A stretch of DNA of 64,000 bases from Staphylococcus aureus (GTDB taxonomy: Bacteria; Bacillota; Bacilli; Staphylococcales; Staphylococcaceae): the NCBI RefSeq assembly GCF_001027105.1, contig NZ_CP011526.1:2666001-2730000 (forward strand), written 5' to 3'. Positions within the stretch are counted from its first letter, which is position 1, and each line of letters starts with the position of its first letter. The translations under genes were made by a program, and so were the position numbers. Positions 40,678 through 49,537 of this stretch are shown here, piece after piece. The notes under the pieces are model-generated. The model did not search any database, had not been told where the DNA came from, and saw nothing but the letters and a program-made list of their open reading frames with translations.

Positions 40678-41340
40678 TTAAAATTTTTGTATTGAACCTA
40701 AAATAGGTAATCCTAGTTGCGATTCAACATCTTCTTCTGTCTTAATACGCTTATCTAATAATTCTTTTAAGAAAATAATCAATATTGCTAAAACAATACC
40801 AACAATAATGCTGATAACTAAGTTGACAGATACTATTGGAGATACTTTTACAGCATTATCATGTGCTGAGGAAAGTATCGTAACATTATCAACACTCATA
40901 ATTTTAGGCATGTCATGAGCAAAAACTTTAGATATTTTATTAACAATTTTGTCAGATTCAGATTTATTCCCAGTGGTAACTGATACAGTAATAATTTGAG
41001 AGTTTGTTTGATTGGTTACTTTTAAAAATGAATTCAACTCAGCTGTTGAATACTGACCATCAAATTCTCTAGATACTTTATCTAGAATTCTAGGACTTTT
41101 GATAATTTCCGTATATGTATTAACAGACTGCAAACTACTTTGAACATTTTGGAAAGCTAAATCACTTGAGGACTTTTTCATGTTCACTAATATTTGAGTA
41201 GAAGCAGTATATTTGTCAGGCATAACAAAAAAGGTTAATGCCGCACTTACTACAAGACATATTGCCGGTAAAATAAGCAATAATTTAATATTCTTCTTTA
41301 GAATATTTAATAGTTTTACTAAATCAAACTTTTCTTTCAT
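40678..41340 (-). CDS. capA: CapA-type chain-length determinant and kinase activator
   Basis: A 220-residue Wzz-family membrane protein with two membrane helices (about 20-41 and 170-192) flanking an extracytoplasmic loop. A short cytosolic C-terminus contacts and activates CapB. A longer in-frame reading begins at 41373, but ATG 41340 sits five bases after GGAGG and gives the usual start [11 protein letters not shown]. It is first in a capABC operon that lies about 850 bases from the end of icaR. Its placement next to the PNAG locus suggests, but does not show, a role in exopolysaccharide control. Confidence 0.92.
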   Translation of the reverse strand: MKEKFDLVKLLNILKKNIKLLLILPAICLVVSAALTFFVMPDKYTASTQILVNMKKSSSDLAFQNVQSSLQSVNTYTEIIKSPRILDKVSREFDGQYSTAELNSFLKVTNQTNSQIITVSVTTGNKSESDKIVNKISKVFAHDMPKIMSVDNVTILSSAHDNAVKVSPIVSVNLVISIIVGIVLAILIIFLKELLDKRIKTEEDVESQLGLPILGSIQKF

Positions 41341-41373
41341 GGTTTCCTCCACATAATCAATCATTGTATTCAT

Positions 41374-41795
41374 TATGTATGTTTTATAAATCGGACAATT
41401 ATATCTAGTTTAACGACCACAAAACATACACAACTACATTTTCTCTAATTATTTATATAAATATTTTATCGTTTAAAATTATATCATGATTCTCTACCAT
41501 TATGTATAACTTATTTATATTTTTGCACAAGATATAATATTGTCCAACTTTAAATATCCAAACCTATTAATAATAAAACTAGATACCATCGTACTCTATC
41601 ATGGCTTTCTTATAATCGAGTAGAAGCATCATCATTACTTGATTATTTGCTCTTTACAACACCGAGCGTGCCCGTACTCGGTAATTCAATACCTTGCGTA
41701 ACCCGTCACTGTGAGTTGGGTTAATGATAATAAAGCCCACACCTTTTAAAAAGATGTGGGTAATTTATATAATTTTTATTTACATTTTTAACTTA
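41374..41795. other. Intergenic segment between capA and icaR with several hairpins
   Basis: After an AT-rich capA upstream part, 41580-41760 is noticeably richer in G and C. It holds an ACCGAG/CTCGGT hairpin (about 41661-41682), an AACCC/GGGTT hairpin (about 41699-41722), and an 11-of-12-bp hairpin CCCACACCTTTT/AAAAGATGTGGG (41736-41760). On the plus strand a frame without start reads SVPVLGNSIPCVTRHCELG then stops at about 41723. I recognise neither a gene nor a known RNA. It could be a small RNA, a capA leader or a gene remnant. Confidence 0.4.
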
Positions 41796-41840
41796 TAAAA
41801 AAAAGCGCCTATGTCATGATTTACCATCACATAGGCGCTT
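41796..41840 (-). terminator. icaR terminator at the end of the long 3'UTR
   Basis: A 12-bp perfect stem (AAGCGCCTATGT and its complement) is followed on the minus strand by eight T. It lies about 350-390 bases past the icaR stop, matching the long 3'UTR known for icaR mRNA. Confidence 0.85.
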
Positions 41841-42188
41841 ATCAATAAATTATTACTTATTACTTTCCATTTCATCTAATTTATGCGGATTTCCTGTAAT
41901 TAGATGACAACTTATTCTTTTCAGGGGAACATTACACTTTTATAATATGTTCAAAGACAAACTTAACCATTCACAAATATAAAGAATAATATTATCAAAT
42001 CATTGAACAAATCGTATTTTGCAACAATTGATATTTATATTAATGTATTGCATTTAATTTATAAAATTCATATACATCTTAATATTCTCAATATCGATTT
42101 GTATTGTCAACTTTATATAGATTTAAAAAAATAATCTCATGTCTTTTTTTACAAAAGTAAGTTAATTATTACAAACTAGTAACAAAAA
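41841..42188 (-). promoter_or_regulatory. icaR 3'UTR with UCCCCUG anti-Shine-Dalgarno motif
   Basis: The region is non-coding. On the minus strand the UCCCCUG motif is at 41922-41928. Published work on S. aureus icaR showed that this motif pairs with the ribosome binding site in the 5'UTR (here UAGGGGG just upstream of the start), blocking translation and promoting RNase III cleavage. Both partners are intact in this window. Confidence 0.8.
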
Positions 42189-42749
42189 TTATTTCTTCAA
42201 AAATATATTTAGTAGCGAATACACTTCATCTTTGAATTGACTTTTACTTTCTTCCACTGCTCCAAATTTTTGCGAAAAGGATGCTTTCAAATACCAACTT
42301 TCAAGAAACAGCAATATTAAATTCTGAAAGTCTTCTTTTGTCATCTTTATCTTTGATTCATCATAGAATTTTGCTATCTCTTTACTTAATGATTGATTTA
42401 AATCTTGTATTTGTCCGTAAATATTTCCAGAAAATTCCTCAGGCGTATTAGATAATTGAACGTACATTCTAATATACCTTTCTTCGATGTCGAAAATAAA
42501 CTCAAATAAGAATTGATATAAAGCATCAATTGAATAGTTCGATTTATTTTGATTCATCATAATAATATTATTAAGGTAATCAAAACAACATTTAACACTT
42601 TGTTCGTAAATACTTTTTTTCGAGTCAAAATGGTAATATAAACTCGCTTTCTTTATATTTACACTTTTAGCTATATCATCAAGTGTTGTACCGTCATACC
42701 CCTTCTCTGAAAATAAGGTTATTGCGTTATCAATAATCTTATCCTTCAA
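42189..42749 (-). CDS. icaR: IcaR, TetR-family repressor of the ica operon
   Basis: A 186-residue dimeric repressor that binds just upstream of icaA. The N-terminal TetR helix-turn-helix is clear ([20 protein letters not shown], about 13-32, then KKASLYYHF). The C-terminal helical domain is the putative ligand and dimer domain. The start is TTG at 42749, with TAGGGGG about 12 bases upstream; this site is also the target of the gene's own 3'UTR. Divergent from icaADBC across 163 bases. Confidence 0.95.
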
Positions 42750-42912
42750 TTTTTATAACCCCCTACTGAAAATTAATCACACTATGTTACAGGAAAATTA
42801 AGTTGCAATTACAAATATTTCCGTTTAATTATAACAACAATCTATTGCAAATTAAAATACTATCAATTACCATATGGCTTACAACCTAACTAACGAAAGG
42901 TAGGTAAAGAAA
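42750..42912. promoter_or_regulatory. icaR-icaA divergent promoter and IcaR operator region
   Basis: Non-coding, AT-rich. It contains the TATTT pentamer (42816-42820) whose deletion is known to give PNAG over-production in S. aureus; it is intact here. A partial CodY-like half (AATTTTCAG on the minus strand, about 42764-42772) lies beside the icaR ribosome binding site. IcaR is known to bind next to icaA, in the right half. Confidence 0.75.
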
Positions 42913-44151
42913 TTGCAATTTTTTAACTTTTTGCTTTTTTATCCTGTATTTATGTCTATTTACTGGATTGTCGGTTCAATTTATTTCTATTTTACCAGAG
43001 AAATTAGATATTCATTGAACAAGAAGCCTGACATAAATGTGGATGAATTAGAAGGCATTACATTTTTACTTGCCTGTTATAACGAAAGTGAAACGATTGA
43101 AGATACGTTGTCTAATGTTCTTGCACTCAAATACGAGAAGAAAGAAATTATTATCATTAATGATGGAAGTTCAGATAATACAGCAGAACTCATCTATAAA
43201 ATCAAAGAAAATAATGACTTTATTTTCGTCGATTTACAAGAAAACAGAGGTAAAGCCAACGCACTCAATCAAGGCATTAAACAGGCTTCATATGATTATG
43301 TAATGTGCTTGGATGCAGATACTATCGTTGATCAAGATGCACCATATTATATGATTGAGAATTTCAAACATGATCCAAAACTTGGTGCAGTTACAGGTAA
43401 TCCTAGAATTCGAAATAAGAGTTCTATTTTAGGTAAAATTCAAACGATAGAATATGCAAGTTTAATTGGCTGTATTAAGCGAAGTCAGACACTTGCTGGC
43501 GCAGTCAATACTATTTCGGGTGTCTTCACTCTATTTAAAAAAAGTGCAGTTGTCGACGTTGGCTACTGGGATACTGATATGATTACCGAAGATATTGCAG
43601 TTTCTTGGAAATTGCATTTACGTGGATATCGTATTAAGTATGAACCGCTTGCCATGTGTTGGATGTTGGTTCCAGAAACATTGGGAGGTCTTTGGAAGCA
43701 ACGCGTGAGATGGGCTCAAGGGGGACACGAAGTATTACTACGAGACTTTTTTAGCACAATGAAAACGAAAAGGTTTCCTTTATATATTTTGATGTTTGAG
43801 CAAATCATCTCGATTTTATGGGTATATATAGTGCTTCTATATTTAGGCTATTTGTTCATAACAGCAAACTTCTTAGACTATACATTTATGACATATAGTT
43901 TTTCAATATTTCTACTATCATCATTTACTATGACTTTTATAAACGTTATTCAATTTACAGTCGCACTCTTTATTGATAGTCGCTACGAGAAAAAGAATAT
44001 GGCTGGACTCATATTTGTAAGTTGGTATCCGACAGTATACTGGATTATTAACGCAGCAGTAGTTCTTGTCGCATTTCCAAAAGCATTAAAACGTAAGAAA
44101 GGTGGTTACGCAACATGGTCAAGCCCAGACAGAGGGAATACCCAACGCTAA
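42913..44151 (+). CDS. icaA: PNAG synthase catalytic subunit IcaA
   Basis: Membrane GT2 glycosyltransferase that polymerises UDP-GlcNAc into poly-beta-1,6-N-acetylglucosamine. The 412-residue protein has N-terminal membrane helices (about 1-27), the catalytic domain with the DGSSDNT, LDADT (DxD), ITEDIA and QRVRW motifs, and C-terminal helices (about 295-405). The start is TTG, preceded by GGTAGGT. It needs IcaD for full activity and overlaps icaD by 37 bases. All GT2 catalytic motifs are intact, so PNAG synthesis should be possible. Confidence 0.97.
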
Positions 44152-44420
44152 AATCATCGCTAAATATTGTAAGAGAAACAGCACTTATCGCTATATCTTG
44201 TGTCTTTTGGATATATTGTTTAGTTGTTCTACTCGTTTATATTGGTACTATATTTGAAATTCATGACGAAAGTATCAATACAATACGTGTTGCTTTAAAC
44301 ATTGAAAATACTGAAATTTTAGATATATTTGAAACTATGGGCATTTTCGCGATTATCATTTTTGTATTTTTTACAATTAGCATATTGATTCAAAAATGGC
44401 AGAGAGGAAGAGAATCGTGA
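44115..44420 (+). CDS. icaD: PNAG synthase accessory subunit IcaD
   Basis: A 101-residue membrane protein with two helices (about 22-45 and 72-92) that binds IcaA and raises its activity and product length. The start ATG 44115 is inside icaA; the overlap of 37 bases and the shared hydrophobic environment imply tight translational coupling. The stop overlaps the icaB GTG start (GTGA). Length and sequence match the known S. aureus protein. Confidence 0.95.
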
Positions 44421-45289
44421 AGTATAGAAAATTTATAATTTTAGTGTTGAGTATCTTGATCATATTGCCTGTAAGCACACTGGATGGTCATCATATTGCA
44501 AATGCAGATGACGATTCACCTAAAAAACTGAAATATAAAGAAAATAGTGCTCTGGCATTAAATTATCACCGTGTAAGAAAAGCGAATTTTCTGAATAATT
44601 TTATTTACTTCTTTTCTAGTAGTAAAGAAATTAAAAATTATAGTGTTAGTCAATCACAATTTGAATCTCAAATAAAATGGCTAAAATCACATGATGCTAA
44701 ATTTTTAACCTTGAAAGAATTTTTATATTACAAGAAAAAAGGTAAGTTTCCAAAACGAAGTGTATGGATTAACTTTGATGATATGGATGAAACTATTTAT
44801 GAAAATGCTTATCCAATCTTAAAAAAATATAAAATACCGGCAACTGGGTTTATTATCACAGGTCATGTTGGGGAAGAAAACTTTCACAACCTCGATATGA
44901 TTAGTAAAAAAGAACTAAAAGAAATGTATAAAACTGGGTTATGGGAATTTGAAACACATACCCACGATTTGCATAACTTATCTAAAAATAATAAGTCAAA
45001 ATTAATGAAAGCTTCTGAAGCTACAATCATAAAAGATTTAAACAAAAGTGAAAAATATCTAACTAAAAACTTTAAAAAGTCGCAGAAAACTATAGCCTAT
45101 CCTTATGGCTTGATGAATGACGATAAATTACCGGTAATCAAAAAAGCTGGGTTAAAATACGGTTTTTCATTAGAGGAAAAAGCAGTCACTCCGAACTCCA
45201 ATGATTATTACATCCCTAGAATATTAATTAGTGATGATGCTTTTGAGCATTTAATTAAGAGATGGGACGGATTCCATGAAAAAGATTAG
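44417..45289 (+). CDS. icaB: PNAG N-deacetylase IcaB
   Basis: Surface-associated polysaccharide deacetylase that removes part of the acetyl groups from PNAG, giving positive charge needed for retention and biofilm. The 290 residues have a signal peptide (about 1-28, ending ANA) and a CE4 domain with the metal and catalytic motifs NFDDMDE and THTHDLH, and a later IAYPYG. The start is GTG 44417, preceded by GAGAGGAAG and overlapping icaD by 4 bases; a longer reading to 44396 would add seven charged residues before the signal peptide and is unlikely. Confidence 0.96.
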
Positions 45290-46328
45290 ACTTGAACTCG
45301 TATATTTACGTGCTATTATATGTGCAATTATTATTATCACACATTTACTTACACAAATTACTTTAAAACATGAAAATATGGAGGGTGGATCCTTAGTGTT
45401 ACAATTTTACATTCGTAATATTGTGATTTTTGGTACACCTTGCTTTATTATCTTGTCACAGTTACTGACAACCTTGAATTACCAAAAAGTCACCTATAGA
45501 TACTTAACTACACGCGTAAAATATATACTTATTCCTTACATATTAATGGGATTGTTTTACAGTTATAGTGAATCATTATTAACAGATTCAAGTTTCAATA
45601 AACAATTCATTGAAAATGTCCTATTAGGTCAATGGTATGGCTATTTTATCGTTGTTATCATGCAATTCTTTATTTTGAGTTATATCATTTTTAAAATTAA
45701 CTATAACCTATTCAACAGTAAAATATTATTATTGTTATCTTTTATTTTACAGCAATCATTTTTATATTACTTTACGAACAACACAGCGTTTCACGATACC
45801 GTGCTACACTATTATCCATTAAGTGAAAATACTATAATATTCGGATGGATTTTTTATTTCTTCTTAGGTGCATATATGGGTTATAACTACGAACGTGTAT
45901 TAAATTTCTTAGAACGTTATTTAGTTATTATGATTGTATTAGCTGTAGCTACTTATTTTGTGTTTATTGCGTTAGCAAATGGAGACTATTGGAACGTTAC
46001 CAGCTTTTCATATTCATTAACACCATATAATAGTATTATGTTTATTGTTATCTTGGGTATTTGCACGCATTTTAAAACAATGTTATTTAATACGATTCAA
46101 ATGATTAGTGCTTTCTCATTCTTTATTTATTTATTACATCCAATCATTCTAGACTCATTGTTTGCATATACAAATATATTTGAGGATAATACAATGGTCT
46201 TTCTAGCGATATCACTACTATTCATTTTAGGATTATGTATAGGTGTCGGCATGATATTGCGTGAATTCTATATCTTTAGGTTTATTATTGGAAAACAACC
46301 ATATAAATTGAACATTAATGCTTATTAA
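45276..46328 (+). CDS. icaC: PNAG membrane protein IcaC (acyltransferase 3 family)
   Basis: A 350-residue integral membrane protein with about ten helices, of the acyltransferase 3 family. It was long considered the PNAG exporter; O-succinylation of PNAG has been proposed. The N-terminal family motif is seen in [18 protein letters not shown]. It overlaps icaB by 14 bases. Three TTTA repeats at 46122-46133 are the slipped-strand tract known for icaC phase variation; in this sequence the frame is intact (on). Confidence 0.95.
   Translation: MKKIRLELVYLRAIICAIIIITHLLTQITLKHENMEGGSLVLQFYIRNIVIFGTPCFIILSQLLTTLNYQKVTYRYLTTRVKYILIPYILMGLFYSYSESLLTDSSFNKQFIENVLLGQWYGYFIVVIMQFFILSYIIFKINYNLFNSKILLLLSFILQQSFLYYFTNNTAFHDTVLHYYPLSENTIIFGWIFYFFLGAYMGYNYERVLNFLERYLVIMIVLAVATYFVFIALANGDYWNVTSFSYSLTPYNSIMFIVILGICTHFKTMLFNTIQMISAFSFFIYLLHPIILDSLFAYTNIFEDNTMVFLAISLLFILGLCIGVGMILREFYIFRFIIGKQPYKLNINAY
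46122..46133 (+). repeat. TTTA x3 phase-variation tract in icaC
   Basis: Three perfect TTTA units inside the codons for FIYLL. Gain or loss of one unit shifts the frame and truncates IcaC. Such variants have been described in S. aureus. Confidence 0.75.
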
Positions 46329-46345
46329 TTATTAAGCTATGTTAA

Positions 46346-46405
46346 AAACACGCGGTGGGCGAAATCAGTTTGAATTGACTGACTTCGTTTTACCGCGTGT
46401 TTAAT
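46346..46405 (+). terminator. icaADBC terminator
   Basis: AAACACGCGGT pairs perfectly with ACCGCGTGTTT, and an inner GAAATCAGT/ACTGACTTC stem extends the hairpin; followed by TTTAATATTG. It starts 18 bases past the icaC stop. Confidence 0.8.
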
Positions 46406-46456
46406 ATTGTTATACATATATTCTAATTGCACATTTAAACTTCGTAAATGCCAATG

Positions 46457-46506
46457 GGAGTGGGACAGAAATGATATTTTCGCAAAATTTATTTCGTCGT
46501 CCCACC
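46457..46506. repeat. GTGGGACAG intergenic hairpin element
   Basis: GTGGGAC and GTCCCAC frame an inner inverted GAAAT/ATTTC pair. I know this GTGGGACAGAAATGA-type sequence as a common intergenic element in S. aureus. It abuts the STAR array. No function can be read from it. Confidence 0.5.
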
Positions 46507-46677
46507 CCAACTTGCACATTATTGTAACCTGACTTTCCGCCAGCTTCTATGTTGGGGCCCCGCCAACTTGCACATTATTGTAAGCTGACTTTCCGCCAGC
46601 TTCTTTGTTGGGGCCCCGCCAACTTGCATTGTTTGTAGAATTTCTTTTCGAAATTCTTTATGTTGGGGCCTCGCCAA
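46507..46677. repeat. STAR element (Staphylococcus aureus repeat) array
   Basis: Three copies of TGTTGGGGCC(C/T)CGCCAA at 46550, 46605 and 46661 are spaced about 55 bases apart, with AACTTGCACATTATTGTAA and TTTCCGCCAGCTT segments between the first ones. The GC-rich core matches the STAR element, which was first described in S. aureus. It stands out sharply from the AT-rich surroundings. Copy number varies between strains. Confidence 0.9.
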
Positions 46678-46681
46678 TGTT

Positions 46682-46747
46682 TTACTTGAATAATTCTTTT
46701 AGAATTCTAAATAATGATCCGATTAATTGAAAGAAGTCTGCAGTCAT
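46682..46747 (-). CDS. 21-residue amphipathic peptide just downstream of lip
   Basis: An ATG (46747) with a near-ideal ribosome binding site (GGGAGG, 8 bases upstream) opens 21 codons and a TAA. The peptide starts MTADFFQLIG and ends RILKELFK. Polar residues fall at 4, 7, 11, 14, 18 and 21, leaving one strongly hydrophobic helix face of Phe, Leu and Ile; net charge is about +1. This resembles staphylococcal phenol-soluble modulins and type I toxin peptides in length and pattern, but I know no named member. It starts 27 bases after the lip stop on the same strand, so it is probably on the lip transcript. The STAR array follows. Similarity is by pattern only. Confidence 0.6.
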   Translation of the reverse strand: MTADFFQLIGSLFRILKELFK

Positions 46748-46774
46748 TATTAATTCCTCCCTTTACTTTATAAA

Positions 46775-48820
46775 TTATGCTTGCTTAGTATCAGTCAGCT
46801 TTTCAGTTTTCACTAAATCGTCTGCTAAATGATGCCAAAAATCTTGTAATTCTTCTCTTGTGCGCACTGTATCAGAACTGTCTTGTCCTACAAAGTCAAC
46901 ATGATCCCAATCATGTTTTGTAGGCGTCACTTGCCAAATGCCTTTTTGAATTTTATCTGTCGCTTTTGTATAAGCTTGATTAAATGGATGTTGAGAAGAA
47001 ATAACGGATACTAAACCATCGTTTTCTCGCCATTCTTTTTCAGTAGCTTTACCGATTAAGTTACCAGTAATCACAAATGGGAAAAACATATTTAAGTCTG
47101 CTTTTTGTCTATCGCTATTTAATGCTTTGTGCGTTGCTTCACCAGTGTATGTTTTATACACAATGTTAGGGTTCAACGACGTTTTACGATTTAAATCTGT
47201 TGCACCCTCACGCGTCAGATCGTAAAATCCATTATCTTTTGATTTCCATAAATTAGATTGTTTAACGCGTTTGACATAATCAATATATGATTCATTTGGC
47301 TTCTGTTTTAGACCCCATTGAGCCAACCCGAAGTCTACTCTTGAATTTTTATTACCAAACATTTTACCGATATCAAATACGATTTGTCTCACTAAAGCTT
47401 CATTACCAGCTAAATCTGATGCGTGTGTACCATTATGTGGTGTTCCTAAAGTAGTAATTGATGAAATCATATTGTCATGATTACCTTTGAATAGTGGAGA
47501 AATTTCGCCACCATGTTTCTTTTGATACTCTATTTCTTCACGATTACCATTACGCAGTAATTCTTCTAGTTGACGTATCGTTTGACCGCCCATACTATGT
47601 CCAACTAGGTGTACCTTCTGTCCTGGTTTCCAGTCTTTGTAAATTCCTTCGTATGTTTTTCCATAACGTTCATGTCCATATTTTGCTGCATGTGCTGCAC
47701 CATAATCTACACGACCGCCTTTGATATAATAATAAAGTTCAACTGCGCGGTCATAGTTACTTCCAAAAGCACTTATACTTGCTTCATAAGCTTTGTAACC
47801 ATTTTCTTCTAAATCTTGGCGAATGTTCATTTTATTACCGCCCCAATAATGAGCTAACACTGAAGGATTAATATCATCTGTAAACCCATTGAAACCATGC
47901 ACTAAAACGATAGGATCCTGATTTTTATACTGCCCTTGTTTGGCAACTTTATTCGTTTGATCATCTTTCGCTTTTGCAGTAAGTTCCTTTGTCCCTTTGT
48001 TTGGTAACGTTGCTACTGCACTACTTTTTAATAAATTTAATCCATTTTTCTTGTCATTGTCCTTTGTTGGTTCTACTGGTGATTTTTGATTGTTTTTTAA
48101 ATCTGAAACTGATAGTGTTTTTTCGTCTTTTTGAGGTTTCACTTCTTGTTCATTGTTAAAATTGTAGTTAGTAATTTTATCATTCGCTTGATTATTTTGT
48201 TGTGGTTGTACTTTCTCTATTTCTGTCTCATTAACAATTTCTCGTTGACTTGTTTGATCTAACTTATTTAATGATGGTGCTTCCTTTATTCGACTTTGTG
48301 AAGGTAGATTGTTATTAGCGTTTGAATCTTGACTATTATCTGCCTCTTTTGACTGTTGCTGTGACGCCACTTTACTTTGTTTACCATCATTAATAGCCTG
48401 TTCTAACCCTTGATTTACATCGCTAGGATTAGCATTGTTATTTTTTGTTGTATCACGTTGAATATTTTTATTATTAAGCGATGATTTTTTATCATCCTTT
48501 AGTTGATCTTTATTCAAATCATCTGTTTTACGATGATTTTCTTCTGATATTGTTTTATCATTATGCAAGTTCTTAGTTAAATTTTCAGTATGTTGCTGTT
48601 CGTCAACACCGTTTTCACGTTGATAATTAGCATTTTCCCTAGTTTGTTGATCCCCAATAGATTGTGCTGTAACTGTATCCTCCTGTGAATTTCCCATATT
48701 CACTTGCTTCTCAGCTGCTTGTGCTTGTCCACCACTTAAAAATAGTAATGTAGCTATTAAAATGGAAGATGCACCTACACTAAATTTACGAATACTATAC
48801 TTATTTTGACTTTTCATCAT
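46775..48820 (-). CDS. lip: Secreted triacylglycerol lipase Lip (Sal1)
   Basis: Secreted lipase that hydrolyses host triglycerides and helps inactivate antimicrobial lipids. The 681-residue precursor has a YSIRK-G/S signal peptide (NKYSIRKFSVGASS, cleavage near QAQA, about 36), a long hydrophilic propeptide rich in Asn, Gln, Asp and Lys (to about 295), and the mature lipase. The nucleophile S409 lies in VGHSMGGQ; the likely Asp and His are in ENDGLVSVISSQHPF and KHDWDHVDF. The start ATG 48820 lies six bases after GAGGTG; a GTG further upstream overlaps that site. Two tiny peptide frames frame the gene. Confidence 0.95.
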   Translation of the reverse strand: MMKSQNKYSIRKFSVGASSILIATLLFLSGGQAQAAEKQVNMGNSQEDTVTAQSIGDQQTRENANYQRENGVDEQQHTENLTKNLHNDKTISEENHRKTDDLNKDQLKDDKKSSLNNKNIQRDTTKNNNANPSDVNQGLEQAINDGKQSKVASQQQSKEADNSQDSNANNNLPSQSRIKEAPSLNKLDQTSQREIVNETEIEKVQPQQNNQANDKITNYNFNNEQEVKPQKDEKTLSVSDLKNNQKSPVEPTKDNDKKNGLNLLKSSAVATLPNKGTKELTAKAKDDQTNKVAKQGQYKNQDPIVLVHGFNGFTDDINPSVLAHYWGGNKMNIRQDLEENGYKAYEASISAFGSNYDRAVELYYYIKGGRVDYGAAHAAKYGHERYGKTYEGIYKDWKPGQKVHLVGHSMGGQTIRQLEELLRNGNREEIEYQKKHGGEISPLFKGNHDNMISSITTLGTPHNGTHASDLAGNEALVRQIVFDIGKMFGNKNSRVDFGLAQWGLKQKPNESYIDYVKRVKQSNLWKSKDNGFYDLTREGATDLNRKTSLNPNIVYKTYTGEATHKALNSDRQKADLNMFFPFVITGNLIGKATEKEWRENDGLVSVISSQHPFNQAYTKATDKIQKGIWQVTPTKHDWDHVDFVGQDSSDTVRTREELQDFWHHLADDLVKTEKLTDTKQA

Positions 48821-48844
48821 TGTCAGCACCTCTATTTTTTTATT

Positions 48845-48910
48845 TTAGATAAACAAATTGATAATTATTCGAGGAATAAACTCAAATAATTTACTTAACC
48901 AAGCACTCAT
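48845..48910 (-). CDS. 21-residue hydrophobic-amphipathic peptide just upstream of lip
   Basis: ATG 48910 with AAAGGA eight bases upstream opens 21 codons and a TAA. The peptide starts MSAWLSKLFEF and ends IIINLFI, with polar residues at 2, 6, 7, 10, 14 and 18 and a strongly hydrophobic remainder. The end lies 24 bases before the lip start codon, so it could be a leader peptide translated ahead of lip or a free membrane-active peptide. A mid-helix proline (13) would bend it. I know no named homologue. Position, ribosome binding site and composition support translation; nothing more is known from sequence. Confidence 0.5.
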   Translation of the reverse strand: MSAWLSKLFEFIPRIIINLFI

Positions 48911-49421
48911 AATGACCATCCTTTCTATTGTTTAATTTGACGAGAAAGCGTTTACATTTGTATTTAAAAAATATATTCTCCAAAGAGAATTTAAAGTGTA
49001 TACGCTAATCATTTCAAATTATTAATTAATATTATATTTGGCAAAATTTAATTAGTCAATAATTAGACACAATTTAATTATGCAAATTGTAACTTTTTTA
49101 CATATATCTTTTTTGATTTTTAATATTTACATGCTTGGGGCTTAATTCCAATGATGTATTATTTTTTTAGATTAGCTATATGGGGAGATTTATGAGCTAT
49201 TACAGTTATTATGTTTGCTGGTGTCGTATTTTAAACCTAAAAATATCATCCCATCCAAAATAATTGTATCAGGATAAACCGTAATACTTGTTCCTAAACT
49301 AAATATATACAGTTAATTTTCTTCCCTCAAAGTAAGTATCCTACTATTTTTAATTTATTGTTTAATTACTCTTGAACTACCTTTAACTTAATCTCGAATT
49401 TATGATGATTAGCATAAAAAT
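48911..49421. other. AT-rich region upstream of lip with a repeat remnant
   Basis: The first 200 bases should hold the promoter of the small peptide and lip. At 49219-49236 lies the left copy of an 18-bp direct repeat (the right copy is at 49812). A plus-strand frame without normal start runs through it to a TAA (49276). Nothing else is supported. Confidence 0.45.
49219..49236. repeat. 18-bp direct repeat, left copy
   Basis: TGGTGTCGTATTTTAAAC, identical to 49812-49829. Similarity continues for about 40 further bases at roughly 70 percent, with the same reading frame ending in TAA. Confidence 0.6.
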
Positions 49422-49464
49422 ACATCCCATAAAGTTAGTTTTTTAGTCTAACTTTCGGGATGCA
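49422..49464. terminator. Bidirectional hairpin terminator
   Basis: ACATCCCATAAAGTTAG pairs with CTAACTTTCGGGATGCA over a 9-base loop, with T-rich sequence on the minus-strand side (TATTTTTATGC). It could end a minus-strand transcript carrying the 70-codon frame at 49538-49750. Confidence 0.65.
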
Positions 49465-49537
49465 TATCTTAGTTCTAATGGAGATTGTCTTTTAAATAGG
49501 CTATGACATTTCTATTTCAGGCTAGATATATTTGTAT

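Noticed and set aside
42764..42778. CodY box beside icaR
   Set aside because: Only about 10 of 15 positions match the consensus; kept as a note in the promoter entry and not called as a site.
44396..44416. Upstream ATG for icaB
   Set aside because: It would add seven charged residues before the signal peptide and it lies within the ribosome binding region of the GTG start.
46507..46677. STAR units as a short CRISPR array
   Set aside because: Spacers are themselves related, only three units occur, and no cas genes are present.
49192..49263. 23-codon plus-strand frame (starts MSYYSYYVCW) after GGGGAG
   Set aside because: The spacing from GGGGAG to ATG is too short and the composition is unlike a functional peptide; it overlaps the repeat remnant.
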